A stretch of DNA of 64,000 nucleotides from Cardinalis cardinalis (GCA_014549065.1 JACDOX010000016.1:1691074-1755073); one strand, 5' to 3'. Shown: positions 28,301 to 42,900, numbered from the stretch's first letter. Notes: generated from the letters alone by a model not told the origin. Translations and numbers: made by a program.

Positions 28301-31300
28301 TGCAGGCGAGGAGTTGGCTGAAGGGCTGGTGGCTCCGTGGCTGCCATAAACTCAGCTGAGAGCCAGGGAGCACTCCCTGTTTATCGCTCACTAAAGGCTC
28401 TTTGCCATGTAGCTAGCTGTCAATTCTAACAGAATATTTAGGAGCTTAACACCTTCCAGATCTCTCTGTGCTATGAAAGTAGTGGATATTTCCAAATTTG
28501 GTTGGAATTTACTAAAAAAAAAAAAAATCAAAAGCTGCTAGGAAGTAAATGACTCACAGATGGACAATGTCATCACGAGTTGTGTTTCTTTAAAAAGCCA
28601 GACTAAATGTTCCCAGAAGAAGGTAGCAGTCTTATAAAATCACAGACCAGGTATGAATGATAGCNCACTGGCAGCCAAATCATCCATTTTCAAGAGCAGG
28701 GTGATAAAAGAAGAGTTCGTTTACTCAAGAGAAGTAATTCTGATGTGCATTTGCAGCAGAGTGNGTAAAGCTCTCAAGGTTACTGAGTCTGCAGTGAGGG
28801 AAGGAAGACTTGTTTCCAGCTCCCAGCCTGCAGGTCATTGCAATCCCAAACAAGTGATCACAGTTAAACTGCAAATCCTGTTTATGCTAGAGTTAAGCTT
28901 GAAACAGAAGAGAAAATCTCAACTACCCTTGAGTTTCTACCTGGCAACTGAACTGAGCATCACATGTAGGCTTATGTCTTTGCAAGACTGAACTGCACTC
29001 TGAAATTTGAAATGCTCAGCTTTAGGGGGAGTCATTTTCATTTTATTTTATCCACAAAGTTTACTTCCCCCTTTGCCTTTTGCATCAAAAGAAAGTGAGC
29101 CTTGCTCACCAAGAGAGCTCATGCAGAATGTCAGACCATTGTCCTCTAGCTGCACATTCAACTGCTGTTTCCATCTGCAAGTTCCAGTGGAGAAATAAAC
29201 ACTCTGAGCACAACATTGCCATCAGTTAAATACCAAGCTGCCTCTTCACAAGACAGGCCGTGCATAGCTAAGCATCAAAATATGTTCCCTGTACTGTTAT
29301 TAGCATGATATGACAAAGAGTCNTCACATTTTAATGATGTTATCTTCTAGTGGGATGATAATAATTTAACCTGCTTCAGTGGAGATAATAAAAATTCGTG
29401 TACTTTTAAACATCTCCCTGCTGTCAATACTGGATTTTTTCCATATTTTTTTCTTTATGTGGGATGAATAACCATCTACCAAACACAAATAGCAACTAAC
29501 AAGAGAGAGATAACCCCATAAAAAATGATTATTATAAGATCCTTGACTTTTTCCTCTCTGTCCTTCAAAAAAAAAACCCCTCTTAAAAGTTAACAAACTG
29601 AATTTTCTTTTTGACAGAAACACCAAACAATGCTTGAAACNCTGCCCACATCTGTGAAACTATATCTAATCAAATTCACGCCTGCCTTGGTTGCCTGGGT
29701 AACAATCAGACAGTTGCTCCTACAAACAAACTGCAAACAGCAGAAGGAAATGTGCTCTAACTGGAAGCACCTACTTCCCTGAGCTTGAGCCTCATTAGTT
29801 GAAGAAATAATCATATATAAAATGATCTTATTCACAAGGCAGTGGATGAATGGAGGAGGGATATTATAGTGATTGGCTCACTCCAGAGGATAAGGAAGAC
29901 TTAGGAAAGGTTGTGAGCAAATGAACATAAAAGCTCAGCTCCATTTTTATCATTCTCTCCCTTTCTTCTCCCTAAGAAGCACAGCATGGCATTTGGATGT
30001 AACTATATGTCCCTGCATAAAAGGGTGATTCATTACTTCTCTTTCAGCACATAGTTGGAGTTATTGTCTACATTTCCCCCTCGCAGCACAGGCCCCAATT
30101 GATGGGCTCNGTGTCAGGCTCCTCCTCACCACACACAGAAGAGATGGCTCTTAAGGATGTATAGCGATGTGATAGGCACTGCAAAGGCCCTGGTTTCCAC
30201 AGCAACAGGGATCATGCAGGAGCTGTGAGCCAAACTTCATCTCCACCCCGTTCCTCCCCCCTCCATCTGACCACACAGGTTTCCTTCTTCACGCTCCCCA
30301 AGGCGCTTCCGGGGAATCCAGCCCCGTTTGGACAGTGAATGTCCCTCACACACTGCAGTGCAGGGGCTCTATAGACAAGGGCTGGCTCCAGGGCCCACAT
30401 GNTTTTCTGACAAGCCAAGTTTGTTAGCCTCAAGCATTCAAAAATTGTATTTTAATAAGTAAGTGAGACTTATATAAAATCTTGAGATTTGACTAATGAG
30501 TATATTTACATGACATTTCATTTGACTTCTGGATTATAAAACTTAACTCTTTTCACACCAAAGTTGGCTTGAAAGTTAGACAGGCATTTTTTGGTGGTGT
30601 TGGTTTAAATTAACAAAATGCAAGCTGCTTACAAAAGAAGTCAGACCCAGGACAAAAAAGATCGAAACAAACAATCACTAGGATAATATTCACAGTGACA
30701 TGCTATAAATTGGGCAAATTGCAGCTGTCCTGTAACACTGGTTTAAAAAAGGAAAGAAAACAGAATTGTCAAAGGGCTGCTACTTATTGAAACCTGAATC
30801 AATGACCTGCTAAAAGTAAGTGCTGCAGAGGAACAAACTTGCACTGCAGATTTCCCCCTTGCTATGTACAGGCTAAAACCCCTAAATAGTGCCTTACATC
30901 ATGGGCTTCAAGTTGGTGGGTGTAACTGCAAAACTGAAATCATCACTAAAAAACAAACATAAAGATGCCAAGCTGACTTCCTGGTCACAGAAGCAGAACT
31001 GACAGAAACAAAAGTAGTGTTGCAAAGGTTCATCAGCAGTGTGGTTACTTACTTTGCCAGCAAATAAGCCTGTTGCAGCAGCAAGGATCAGATGCTGGCT
31101 GCTCCACATGGTCGGTTTTTCCACCAGATTCACAGCTCTGTTTATTTTGGGGAGTTTGCTGTGCCTCTGAGCAGCAGTAGCCATCCATTACATAATGCTG
31201 GAGTGGATACATGGCACAGATTAACAGAAACCAGCTCTGAAGTTAATGCTTTCCTCATCTTTACACTTGTCATGCTTGTATGGTAGAGAGGTTTTGTACA

Positions 31301-33074
31301 AAGAGGCCTCACCTCTGTAATGGGTTTGCAGGCATGTGTGCACATGTTCATTCTTACCCCNCCTGCTGCAACGAGCTGGCAGGGAGTTCCCAAATTCCCT
31401 TAGACCCCCATGCAATCCCAAATCAAAGACAACTACTGACCACAGGGTGTTTAAATTTTACCAGACGGNGACTTTCTAAAAGGTTGGTGAAGGAAAGCTT
31501 CTTGCTCCCTCAGGCTTTGAAACAACTCTGGCTGGGCTCTGGAGGAAAAGGGGAATTTCTGTNTCCTGGTGCCTTACTTTAAAATACNTTTTCTAAGGTA
31601 ATGTCATGCTTTTAATCAAGAGAAACTGTCCAACAATGCCTGATCTTTTCCTCCTTCTCAGACCACAGACTACTTATGTGTACAATAATCAGATTGTGAA
31701 ACAGCGTGCCCAGGACTGGACCAGGGCAAGGATCATCTCCTGCAGACACTGCCAGCACTGCCCTTCCAGCTCTGAACAAATGTCCTGCAGCTGCTGGCTC
31801 TGGTGGCTGCTGCTGATGTGCATTTCCACATCGAATCAGATACAGAGGAAAACACCAACAGAAAGTTGTGAACATGAGCAAAGAAATAATGAATGTGCCA
31901 TAAAAGCAAGAACAGCCCTCAAATCCCCCCTACTAGAGCATCCACCACATCTGCCTCTGCTGGCCTCACCTACAGGGATTTGCTATGTAAGATGAAAAAC
32001 TGTCATACGTACTTATAGAAATCAGCAATGTACTGAAGTATTGGAATTTTTAAATTTTTGTTTTCTGTTTTTTTTTATTCCAGCTCTGGAAAAAATGTGG
32101 GCAATCTTCAATTTCATAAAAATTTTCCCTACAGGCTTTTACATACGTATCAACTTGAAATAGATTATCTGTTTTCCAACACTGAAAAATGAGATTCTTC
32201 CCAGTGGTTTAGCAATAAACGCTTAGAAATTATTTTAAGCTTATTACAAAGCAAAACACTTCAATGTTTAGTGCACTTTGAAGAACACTTTCTTCCTGAA
32301 AACTACAATTTTTATTTCTTCCCTGCCCCCATAGAATGGCTTTCTAGTTCTAGGAAAAAGCCAACAGGTCATGATGGCACCAATGTTCTTTTTGGGAAAG
32401 CATCAGGAAAATGAAAGTTGCCTATTGTGACTTTTTTCATGAGACACCTGGGCTTTTTTGTTTGTACATCTTTACTTACTGCTGAGATATTTTTTAGTAT
32501 TTGCTGGGCAGAATTTCTAAATCTATCTTGAAATTGAATGGTTAAAATGGATAAATGAATAAATGAACGTATGAATGAATGAATAGGACTTTAACCTAGG
32601 AAGTAGAAACTGAGGCAGAGTATGTGTACTCGAAAGCAGTAGGGAAAGAAATAGATGCCAGTAGGGTCCTAGAACTCCTCACTGTGTCTAAGAAGAAAAA
32701 AATCTCAACGAAGTAGTGCTAAATTAAAGATAGCTTTAGGAAACTGCCTTATGTAGGGAAANGTGCTAAGAGATAGCATCAATAAGGAGGTATGATACAA
32801 ATAAAAGATAAAAGGTATGATATGTAGACATTAATGNTTTTTTTTAAATCACATTTCTGCAGGACAGCTTACTATTTACACTTATAATAAGGAACCCTGG
32901 GACATTTAGTACCAATACTACAACTTTTTTAAGACTAATTAACTCATTACCTCAAACAATACTCTCTGTGAAGAACAAGCTTCTTTCAGCAATTTGCTGC
33001 CCCCTTCACACCTGACTTTAAATATGAAATTGGGCCAAAGTCTACCATGGCCATTCAAACCACAAACCCACAGC
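25323..33074. other. Intergenic, no gene recognised
   Basis: No gene or named repeat recognised. A pyrimidine-rich, C-rich patch lies at about 28080-28260, and an AATG microsatellite at 32551. The longest frames are about 120-130 codons and show no domain. Confidence 0.55.
32551..32585. repeat. AATG tetranucleotide microsatellite
   Basis: Imperfect AATG/AATA units over about 35 bases. Confidence 0.85.
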
Positions 33075-33360
33075 TGTTGTCATCTTATTGCAAAAGTTCC
33101 ATACCTTCTTGGTGATTTCTCATGGGCAGCTCCTCACAGCACTGACTCCTTCTTCTTCACAGCACAGCCAACAAACTCCAGCTCTCTCCTCAACCACCCA
33201 GCCCACCCTTTTGTAGCACTCTTCTTCTTANTGGACACANCTNTGGCCTATTAAGGACAGGNCTGTTCCTAATNTNTGGTAATTAGCACAGCTGCAACTC
33301 CTCAGGGGTGAGATTGCCTTCTGCACTGTTCTCTTNCATTCTATCCCCCCACACAGCCAT
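33075..33360 (-). mobile_element. LTR-like interspersed repeat, copy 1
   Basis: This segment aligns by eye with 36612-36905. Both contain, in order, ATACCT..TC, GGCAGCTCCTC, a GTGGCCTNTTAAG-type string, CTGTTCCTAAT and CAGCTGCAACTC. On the minus strand a TACAAAAGGGTGGGC string resembles a TATA region, which suggests a retroviral LTR read on that strand. It resembles a repeat that I recall from songbird genomes. Six ambiguous bases fall within about 50 bases (33231-33277), as expected if reads from many copies disagree. Confidence 0.6.
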
Positions 33361-34041
33361 CCACCTTCACTATAGTCACAACAACAGAAAGTAGAACTTA
33401 CTACTGANCATTATTTCATAAAGGTGGAAGAGCATAACTTTTACTTTTTATCTCCTGCACATATGTCCCAGGGAGAANTCACAGTCTGTGCTTCCCATTT
33501 CTGGAAACAAGGCACTTTACTTTGTAAACACTGGTCATATGCATCACTTAGGTATCCGTGGTTACAAAGATGTAAAGAGCTCTGGAATTACATCCTACTT
33601 CTTTTCCAGCTTCTGAGGGCTGCTGCAGCAGCAAAATCCGTGGGTCTGAACCAGAGTCTACCAAGGCTGACAAGGAGATGACATTAAATACAAATCTGAA
33701 TATCTGAATAAATTAGGCAGCTGGTANAACCCCAGTTGGTCTTAATTTGTATGTAGAGTAAGCAAGGAAAGAGGAGAGAAGAAGGCATTAGAGACTACAA
33801 AGGATTTTCCATGTTACTTGTTCATCCAGCACATCGCACTTCCATGGACACCAGTGACACTGCAGAGCCTGGAGCCACTGTAAAGGTCATCCTGGGGCTA
33901 CTCAGCTCAGTGGAGCTCTGCTGGCCCCACTAGATCCAGGAGAGGCTCTCAGAGGGTTTCCATTCCAAGCCTGCCTTTGCCATCCCCACNCTGAAGCAGG
34001 GCTAGGAACAGCCTCAGCTTCTTTGCCAGGGGGCATTCCCC

Positions 34042-34451
34042 TGTTGCATACAGGGATATTATAAAAGAAAGGCCTTATAAAATATGGTTTATGTCCTTCT
34101 CTTCTAGCTAAGCTAACAGTTAGCTTGTAACTTCCCNTGCNAAAAATCATAAGAATGAAAGCAGTTAGCACAACAAACTATTCTGGTAAGAGAACTGTTT
34201 GCACCTGCGAAAAACAAGAAATCTGTCCCATGGGAATCTGTGAAAAAAACATGTAAACTATCCAGGAATAGAAAGATTTGATGGACATGTATAATGCCAT
34301 TGACTAACCAATGAACTGAATAGCAAGAAAGCTACGAACCAATTAGAGTTATGCACGAGGTCTTGAAAACTGCATAAAAATGGGCTGTGACATTAAAGAT
34401 TGGCTTTTCCTGCCTGAAGAAACTGAGTCCTGTCTGCTTATTACTGCAACA
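34042..34451 (+). mobile_element. Solo LTR of an endogenous retrovirus, 410 bp, with 6-bp target-site duplication
   Basis: Termini are a perfect 7-bp inverted repeat, TGTTGCA at the left and TGCAACA at the right. TTCCCC flanks both ends (34036-34041 and 34452-34457). A CATTAAAG motif about 60 bases from the right end fits the polyadenylation signal in plus orientation. The 6-bp duplication and short length fit a class II (ERVK/alpharetro-like) LTR. No internal retroviral genes adjoin it. Confidence 0.92.
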
Positions 34452-34457
34452 TTCCCC

Positions 34458-36611
34458 AACACACATCCCATGAAATCCAGGAAGATGTCCACTGGTGCCC
34501 TTTGAGTGGGTACAAAGAAAGAAGGAGGGTGAAACTGGCACTCCATGGATTCCCTTTCTGCTCTCTGGGTTAAATGAAGGAACTTCACCANTCACATAAG
34601 GGAGTTAATTACCCAAAGAGAATAAAGTGCTGTTCAAGAAGCTGAAATTCACTGTTTTTACAGAGGTTAATACATGCAGTGGCTCATTCCAAGCTATGCT
34701 GTTCTAAAAATGAAGGTGATCTTGTGTTCTGGCACCACAGTTTGAAAATTGCTGTTTAGTCTTGGATCAGAGAAGAGCTTGATGACACCTTGCTGTAAAA
34801 ATAAAGTGATAGATTTGGGTCTGCATTTTACAGTCCCCCAACACTGAACTTTGATATTTCTTAGGCAAGCTTTCTGTNTGAGGTTTGGAGATGGTTTTAT
34901 TGTTTTTTCTCTCCTAAAAAAGGTTTGTTGCTCATATTCAACCTCTGAAATCTCTTGTGCANGCCCTGTCATACTATTTTTCAAACCCAGCATTTGATCT
35001 TGTGAAATAAATAATATGAAAATTCATGAGAAAGACATTTTAAAGCCAAAATTCCACCCTTCCTTTCTTACTCCTACTTTTTCATTTGGCATTAAAACTA
35101 TTATAAACAGGCATATTTTGGTAACAAGCTAGACTGCCTGTGGATAGCAGGAGTATCATCAGTTGGAGAAGCAAAACCACACACAGAAAAAAAACAACCC
35201 TTAAATATAACACTGGAACAATAAATATTGCTAAGACAATATTGATTCAGTGTACTCTTGAAATATGTAAAGCTTTTAATTCCATGCTCTCTCACTCTTT
35301 TTCCCTAAGACCATATTACAGTAAGTCATAGACCTGAGACCTTACAGGACAGCATTTAAATGTCACTGCCAGCATTAGCAGCATTCTCAGGTTTGTGAAC
35401 AAAACCAATTTACTGTAAAAATGCATCTCCACAAATCTGTGTTCCTAAGTTAGCAATTTGTCTCATTAATATATCTTATAAGTCATTATTTAATATTTTT
35501 TAAAAGCATGTGACATATTGGCAAAACCTTAAACTTACCACATTGTCTCATGTGTGACAGACAGTGGTCATAATTTTATACCAAATTGTAACATATTCAC
35601 AAGAGTTTTTGGAATCTTTCAACCACAGCATGCCTGGCTGCTCTTTAATAAAGGGGAGGGGTTTAAGGATCCATGAACATTTTGTGTCTCCACTGGCTCA
35701 TCAGAANTGCCATCAGAAGAGGAGCACATTTCTGTTTCAAAAGCCCTACAGCACAGACTGGGTGATAAGCTAGGAAAAAAGCCCTGCTCACTGCACACAG
35801 CCCAGGCACAGCTGTTTCTTGGTGACAAATGAGGAAAAGCTGATATTCCTCNGTTCTGTTCCTTGTAGGTAATGAGATAGCACCAGGGATGAATAGTTGG
35901 GGTGATGCTCCTTGCAGAGAGGCTTGTACTCTCCCCAGTCAATCTCCAAATCTACAGATTCCCAGGGAACTCAGAAACATCTTGTGGCTTGGAAGCATTT
36001 AGCTCTGCCCCTCACTTGCTTTGGATTCCACCTTTCATCAGGATTCCTGCTCTTACAGCTCTCCTGAAGTCATGGAAGAACACCAGGCTAAATTAGCCCA
36101 TCTGTTTTCATCTGGCAGGCATTCAGCAAGGCACAGTTTAGCAAAGAGCTTAAATAAATGCTTAACCTTAAGCTTGCTGTTAAGGACCTGAGGAAATGCC
36201 TTCCTGGGTTCAGAATAAGAACTACTGAAAAATGAAGGAGATGTTCATTGTCTGCAGCNCAGTCAGAGGCCTGACAACAGAGAGAGGGAACTGCTTTCAG
36301 GGCTTGCCAAGGTCTGTATGTGTGGGATGGGACAGTCAGGGGAGATGGTGGCCGTGTGTGACCACAGAACAGGACACAGACTGTGGCCTGGAGCTTTCAC
36401 ATGCCATGTTCATGACAAAATAAAAATAGGAATTGCACAGAACTGCTTTTTGACAGTGTTTAAGATCCACTGGCTTGTGTCTTGGGCCATCTCACCCTCC
36501 AAATATTAGAGTNGCACAAGTGCCAGCGAGGCACAGAGGCAAAGACCTGAATTCCCAGGTGTGCAGANACAGCTGTGCTGCCCATAGGTTTTGTCTTATA
36601 TATCAAGAGTT
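34458..36611. other. Intergenic between the solo LTR and LTR-like copy 2
   Basis: No gag, pol, env or other coding homology was recognised, which argues against the flanking LTR-like repeats being one provirus. Confidence 0.5.
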
Positions 36612-36905
36612 CTATTATCATTNTAGTGCAAGGGATCCATATCCTCAGAGTTTTCATACCTCCTCAATGTTTCTCGTAGGCAGCTCCTCTAAGCACCGAC
36701 TCTTCCTTGTCCTTGTAGTAACCATCATCTGACTCCAGATCCCACCAATCCACTCTTTCATACCATTTATTCTTACTGGCTACAGGTGTGGCCTGTTAAG
36801 ATCAGGCCTGTTCCTAATCTTTAGTAATTGGTCCAGCTGCAACTCTTTGGGGGATAAGATTTCATTCTATACTACCTTCATCTGTATCCTCCTACACACA
36901 GGTGA
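36612..36905 (-). mobile_element. LTR-like interspersed repeat, copy 2
   Basis: This is the second copy of the repeat at 33075-33360, in the same orientation about 3.5 kb away and visibly diverged. It shares the ordered blocks GGCAGCTCCTC, ACAGGTGTGGCCTGTTAAG, CAGGCCTGTTCCTAATCTTT and CAGCTGCAACTC. The 3.2 kb between the copies shows no gag or pol frame, so this is more likely two independent insertions than the two ends of one provirus. Confidence 0.6.
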
Positions 36906-39900
36906 AGGGGGCACAAGGACAGGGGACACAAGTACAGGGGCAGTGCACTGTGCTGTCACCTCAGCCATGGCAGGTAGGAGCAAACAGCTCCAATTTTCTG
37001 TGATGATTGGGGTAGTGAAGATCCAGGTGGCAGCTTCTCTTCAGGTTCAAAATAACTCTCCCTTTGCAATACAAATACTGCCTGCAGGTGTTTACTCTGC
37101 CTTTCTGCAAACTAAAATGAGACAACACGTTTGCACATGACTAATCTCTTCATAATGCATTTTACCTCCTGCAAACTGCTTATAAGTGTAATTATTTTTC
37201 AAAAGACTGTGAAATCTGCCAGATCTTTATATATAGGTCCTTGTGGATGATGCAATCCATCACCTTTCCAGTAAAGAATGATACAAAATAAAATATTTAA
37301 CTAGTGATAAATTAAATATTAATGGCCGATGCATCACAGACATCTCCAAATGTTTACATGAGTATATAAGTTAGTGCTTATTTTTGTAACAGCTCAGTCT
37401 GTTCTCACCTATCTTGCCTGCTCACTGCTTCATAGGCCTCTAAGCAATCCCATGGCCCCAAAATCACCTCTAAGCAAAAATTCCAGCTCCAGAAGTTCAA
37501 ACTCAAGTTGTTTCAATTCCTCCTTCTGCATCCCTCAAATATTCCCCTACCTCACCATGGGCTTCTGGGTTTCTTGGCTTGCTTGTGTCTCTCTCCATCA
37601 CCCACACTGAGTTTTTACTGTAGCTGGANGTCNTGGNNGCACAAACAGAAATTATTTACCCCTGCTTTCATTCACTCAAGAACAAACCCAGCATTCCTCT
37701 GCTGGGCAATCTGCAGAGGTTCTGTGGGAAGTTTGGAGCTGGCAAAGGAGGGGAGGCTGAGGAGGCTGCTNAGGCAGCTGGAAGGGGCTGTGTAAAGAGC
37801 AGAGCATCCTGCTGGGGAAATTAGAGAGCTCCTACCAGATTTATTCCAAGATCAAGGCCCTAAACTTATTTAACTCCCGTATCTTTGAAAAGCTGCACAC
37901 TTAAAATATCAGACAGCTGGAGAAGTACTTTGGCAGCTTGGNAGGGGAGTTTGGAAAAAGTCAAAATTTTCCTCCCCAAAATTAGTTTGCTGACAAAGAG
38001 CATTAGGTCATCTGGGACAGATGCTGTCTCTCATGGAAATCAGTGGGGCTTTAAANCCTGCAATTTTTTCTCTACACCTGAAAAAGATCCCCATTGTGGC
38101 AGTTCACACAAATTCTTCCACTGACTTCTCCTGAGCAAGACAAAGCAAAAAGGATATAAAGTTTGCCTTTTTAATCCCCTTCAAAATAGCTCAGGCATGT
38201 ATGATGGAAGTAGCTGGGAGANGTAATTGCTGCACACTGGCCCAATTACTCACATACTTCAAAACAACCCAAAACTCCCACCAGCTATGAGTGAAAGGCT
38301 TAAAAAGTGTGGGTTATGAAACAGATAGAAGCATAATTTCAGACCTACATAAGTGTCAGTTTAAATTTGGGTTTTTTTAAGTCTTACTACAAATTATCAT
38401 TAACCTAAATGTGGCTGTTAGCTGTGTCTGGTGTTCTTAGTGTGTGGTTGGTTGGTGGTTTTTCTTTTAACTTGAAGCTCCAGTTTCAGATGAATTAAAG
38501 ACTCCAATCTCTATAGGAAACTGAATTTTGGAAGTTTTGTGCAGTGCAACTAAAGCCATGAAGGTCCCAAGGTTCATTGGGTCTTTAGAGACCTGCTGTG
38601 GTGTTAATATGCCTTAACATGGCCTNTAAGGGTTACAGACATGGGGAGATATCCTTTACAGAAAGGATTTTCTGTGTCTTCCTTGGATTTTTTTCTTTTT
38701 TAGCAAAAAAATCTCCTCTCATTATGAAGATCAACTATAAACTATTCCACATTTGGGTTGACTTGGAGTCTCCTNGTGAAAAGTCCAAGTAACAGAAACN
38801 CTTCCTCACCCTGAATTACAGTAGCAGTGTTGAGTGGTGCTGCATTAAACTGACCTTTGGCTTTGTGTTAGCTGTGCTAAATAAATAAAAAAATCACAAT
38901 TTCCCAGTAACAAACACAAGCATATCTTATCATTCACAGTATGAAGTTGTTACTACAGTGCCATCTTCAGTGCGTTACATAAAGTGGAGTTTTCCTGTAG
39001 AAGATGTTTTCTTTGTTCTTTATGGGTTGGAAATGGATTAATAGAACTCCAACTGCAGAGGAATGAGTAAAAAAGAAAAAGGTGAAAGCCTTCTCTTTCT
39101 GTTAAAAAGAAACAGAGTGTTGTCATTAAGAAAATAAACTATTTTACAAGAAGCACATGTAATTATTAGGTAAAGCAATCTGAATCTGGCCACCACAATA
39201 GGTTTTGAGGTAAAAAATGGTTGTCCTCATTACTCATTTGGTTGTCCTCATGTCCTCATTTACTGCCAGTGACACTCAGCAATACCACATGGAAATGCAA
39301 TTTTGGACATGCACATGTATTGTGTAGCACATTATCAAACCATTAGAACTGTTAATACAAGTTTAGGTGTATACTATTTACAGACAGGGAAAAAGATGTG
39401 TCTCCACACATCTGACAGAGAACCTGGGCTAGCTGTACTGTGGGGGAAACCTCATTTGGTCAAACAAGTTCTTCCTACCCGGCCCCCAGAGTTTAGACTG
39501 GATCCAGCAGTGAAGATTACTTCTCCTCTTGCAAAAGGAACTAGCCCACATATTGAATAGCAGCCAGCCAAGGAGAGTCTTACATTCTTGATTGCAGAGC
39601 TCTTGTGTTACTTTTCTTCCCTGCAAGGCTAAAAGAAGGATGTTACTGAGCCCTGCTACAGCCTTGTTCCTTGGCCCAAGGATGNTGTGGGCCATGGCAC
39701 AGGTGTGCTCCAGAGGGTAAAGGAGAGGGCATTTTGGCAAAGGTCACTGCCATGCTTCTCTGAGTGTATCTAGCCATGATAACTCCAGTTCTAGCTNATT
39801 GCAAATGCCTGCAGAGTGGGTGTGAATTCATGCTGTTCAGCCCCATTTGGCACTGAAAGGCACCTGGGCAAACTGACCTTGGCCATGTGTGATGCCACAG

Positions 39901-42900
39901 GGAGTTCTGGTGTGGGGAAAGGAAACAGGAGCTGAAGCCAACTCCACATCTCAGTCCCACAGCTTGTCACCATAGCAAAAATGCCAAAGGTGCCAATGAC
40001 ACTGGAAACTATGAGTGATTTTATTATTATAATGCAGACGTTCTTTTGGGAGGGAATGTATTTGCTTGTCTTTTTCAGGCTTACGTGTTTTCTTGCAGAT
40101 GGCTCAGAGTTGTATTGCTCTGTACAGAGTAAACAGGTCTATTTAACAGCTGAAGAAGAAAAGTCTACAAAGAGGAAAACACAGCTTATCCACTCTCAAT
40201 GATATTCCTCAATCTGAACAATAGAGCTCTGTGCAGAGTACAGTGCTACTTCCCTTTTGAAATGGATTGTATGCTGATAATACTCATCATTTGCATGCTG
40301 CTTTCATTTTGAAAGCACATTACAAATGTATAGGAATCCTTACCAACACACTTTACAATTTATAATCCTTACTATCTTTGCTGTCACAAGTGGTATAAAT
40401 GACTTGACAAAGCTACACAGAGAAAATGCATCACACTNTTGCTTTGCTGACCAATACAGCAAAATCATAAAATCATGCTCATAGCATAGCTCCANCAGCT
40501 GAATGAAACTCCAGATTCTAGGAGAAGCTACTTAAAAGATAAAACCTCTTATGGCATCCCAGCTTATATTCTTGAGAAAGGATTACAAAATAGGGGCCTC
40601 GTTTGTTGGCACAAACCATATTTTCCCAAATTAATTCCTAAATATTTCAATTGTACTCTCTGAATATTTCACTTCATTAAGGTGAAAGTAATTTTCATTG
40701 AACAAAAAGAAACCTTAAGTCTAGGTTATTCANGATGTTTTTGCTCTTTATTTTCTTAAGAAACATGAGAATTAAAAGCAAAGCTTTTTTTTCTAGACAC
40801 TTGGACCCAANTTCCTGATCATATTTGTAAAACCACTGATTTATTGAACTGATCACAGAAGTAAAGATCTTCATAAGTATAAAACAATGCAATGACATGT
40901 TGATGTTTAAGAAGGAAGCCATATGAACCCCAATTATTACAAAGTTCTAACCTCATCCAAAAGATCACCCCTTGTATGACATTTGTACTCTTGCTCTAAC
41001 CAACCTCACCAAACTGCAGGCACAACTCAACAGGAGCTGCAAGTCTGGTCCTGAGGAATGTCTGCTGATGTAACTTCCATTAAAGCAAACAGAGAGGGAA
41101 CATTCAAAACCTTGCATTTCATTCCTACCACACAAAAGGCAGAAAGACATTGAGGATGAATCTTTGCATTGTGCCCTGAGNTGCACATCTAAGTGCCTTG
41201 GAACCCAGGGGCATATTCCAACCCAAGAATGGAAACTGAAAAGTTGCATGCTAAAAATATAAACACAACTGCTTTCTTCCTCTCTCTCTTAGTAAAATAC
41301 TTTAATAGTACTGATATTAACCAACAATGTGACCATTCTTTAAAATACCTGCATTTTTATTTTTCAATCTTGAAAAATTCAAATTCAGCCCATTTTGATT
41401 TTCAGGAAAAAAAAAAAAGAAGAAAGAAAAAGAAAAAAGAGGAAATTTTTCTCCTACCCTTCTTCACAAAACTATTTTTGGGTATAAGCAAACACAGACT
41501 GCACATACACTAGACTGGTGACCTGGAGCCTTATTTGCAGTGTATAGACAAGAATACCCTGCTGAGAAGGACTCACANGGTCTATGAAATCCTGCCAGGG
41601 AGCAAGAAAATCTGCTGTACTGCTGTATGGTATATCCTTTCCTGCAGTTTCTTGCAGTGAAGAGCTCAAAATCTGTCAAAACACACTGCCCTTAGTGACT
41701 CTGCTCATTGAGATGTACATCCTGTGCTGTGTCTCATATTCACATGTGAGCACTAATGGAGCACATGAAGGGATCCCCTACCAAAGCCACAGCTCAGCAA
41801 ACACTGGGCACAGACTGACCCCACACCCAAACAGCTCTCAGTGTGCACAAAAATGCATCCACATCCTACTTAAAAGCATCCCTGAGAAATCTGTATCANA
41901 GCTGGTTTAACCTGAGTGATTTGTGCAAGACTTTTCAGTGAACAGTGACACCAAAGCCTGGCTCAGGTGAGTGGGTGCAGATGTCTGCAGGATTTAGCCA
42001 CAGTCTGTCAGAATTCAATTGACTGAACCACATTTCCTTTGAACACAAATTAAAGTCATGGAAAGCCACAACTGTCCGGCTTCAAAAGCTCAGCACAAAA
42101 CNTCCCAACAAAAGCTTAAACCATTTTCTACATTTCTGTTTTGGATCATACACCATCTGACGTGACTCAGAAACCATCCAGGACAGGCTCTTAGTTTGCC
42201 TTTTTTAGCTGTTTTCTAGGAACTGACAAATCCCACTCTTGTGCCTCTTTGGAAACTGCCATCAACCCAAGCCCAGAAAAACCTTCAGCTGTAAAGGACT
42301 GGCTCACTGAAGGAGAAATGAGAGCATGGAGTGGGAGGATGCTCTGCAAGGTCATAGTGCACACATTTCCAGGAAACCACATGAAATTAAACCAAGAAAT
42401 GAAATCCTCGTGGATGAGGGAAATTTAGGAATATTGTTACTCTACTGTTACAAAATGANAACTGAACCATTTAGAGATCACTTTCTGTTTTCTGGTTAAA
42501 CAAAGACCAAAAAGAAGTAAGGTACCATTTGTTACCCATCAGAGTTGTACTACACTGTGTTAAGCCTTCCCATACATGCATTCAAAAAATTCAGATTTAG
42601 TAAAAGCTAGGACTTTTTTTTCTTATTCAATCTGTATTTGTGCTTTTGAGGAATTATTTATGGAATTATTACTTAGGGAATGGANATTCAACATAACTCA
42701 GTATCTGTCTGTTACCAGTGACTGGTATTTTAAAAATAACAGACTGAAATGTACTGCTTTCAGACAATGAATTAGTTATCTCAAGTATTGCNAGTGAATA
42801 CAAATAAAATTAGCAGTGAAACAAAGATATTTGCAATAAACTCCCTACTCAATGGAAAACAAGAGTGGAGTAACTTGCTCCATTACAGGGAGAAAGTAAA

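Noticed and set aside
33361..36611. Interval between LTR-like copies considered as a provirus interior
   Set aside because: No gag, protease, reverse transcriptase, integrase or env-like frame could be recognised, and the flanking copies are clearly diverged.
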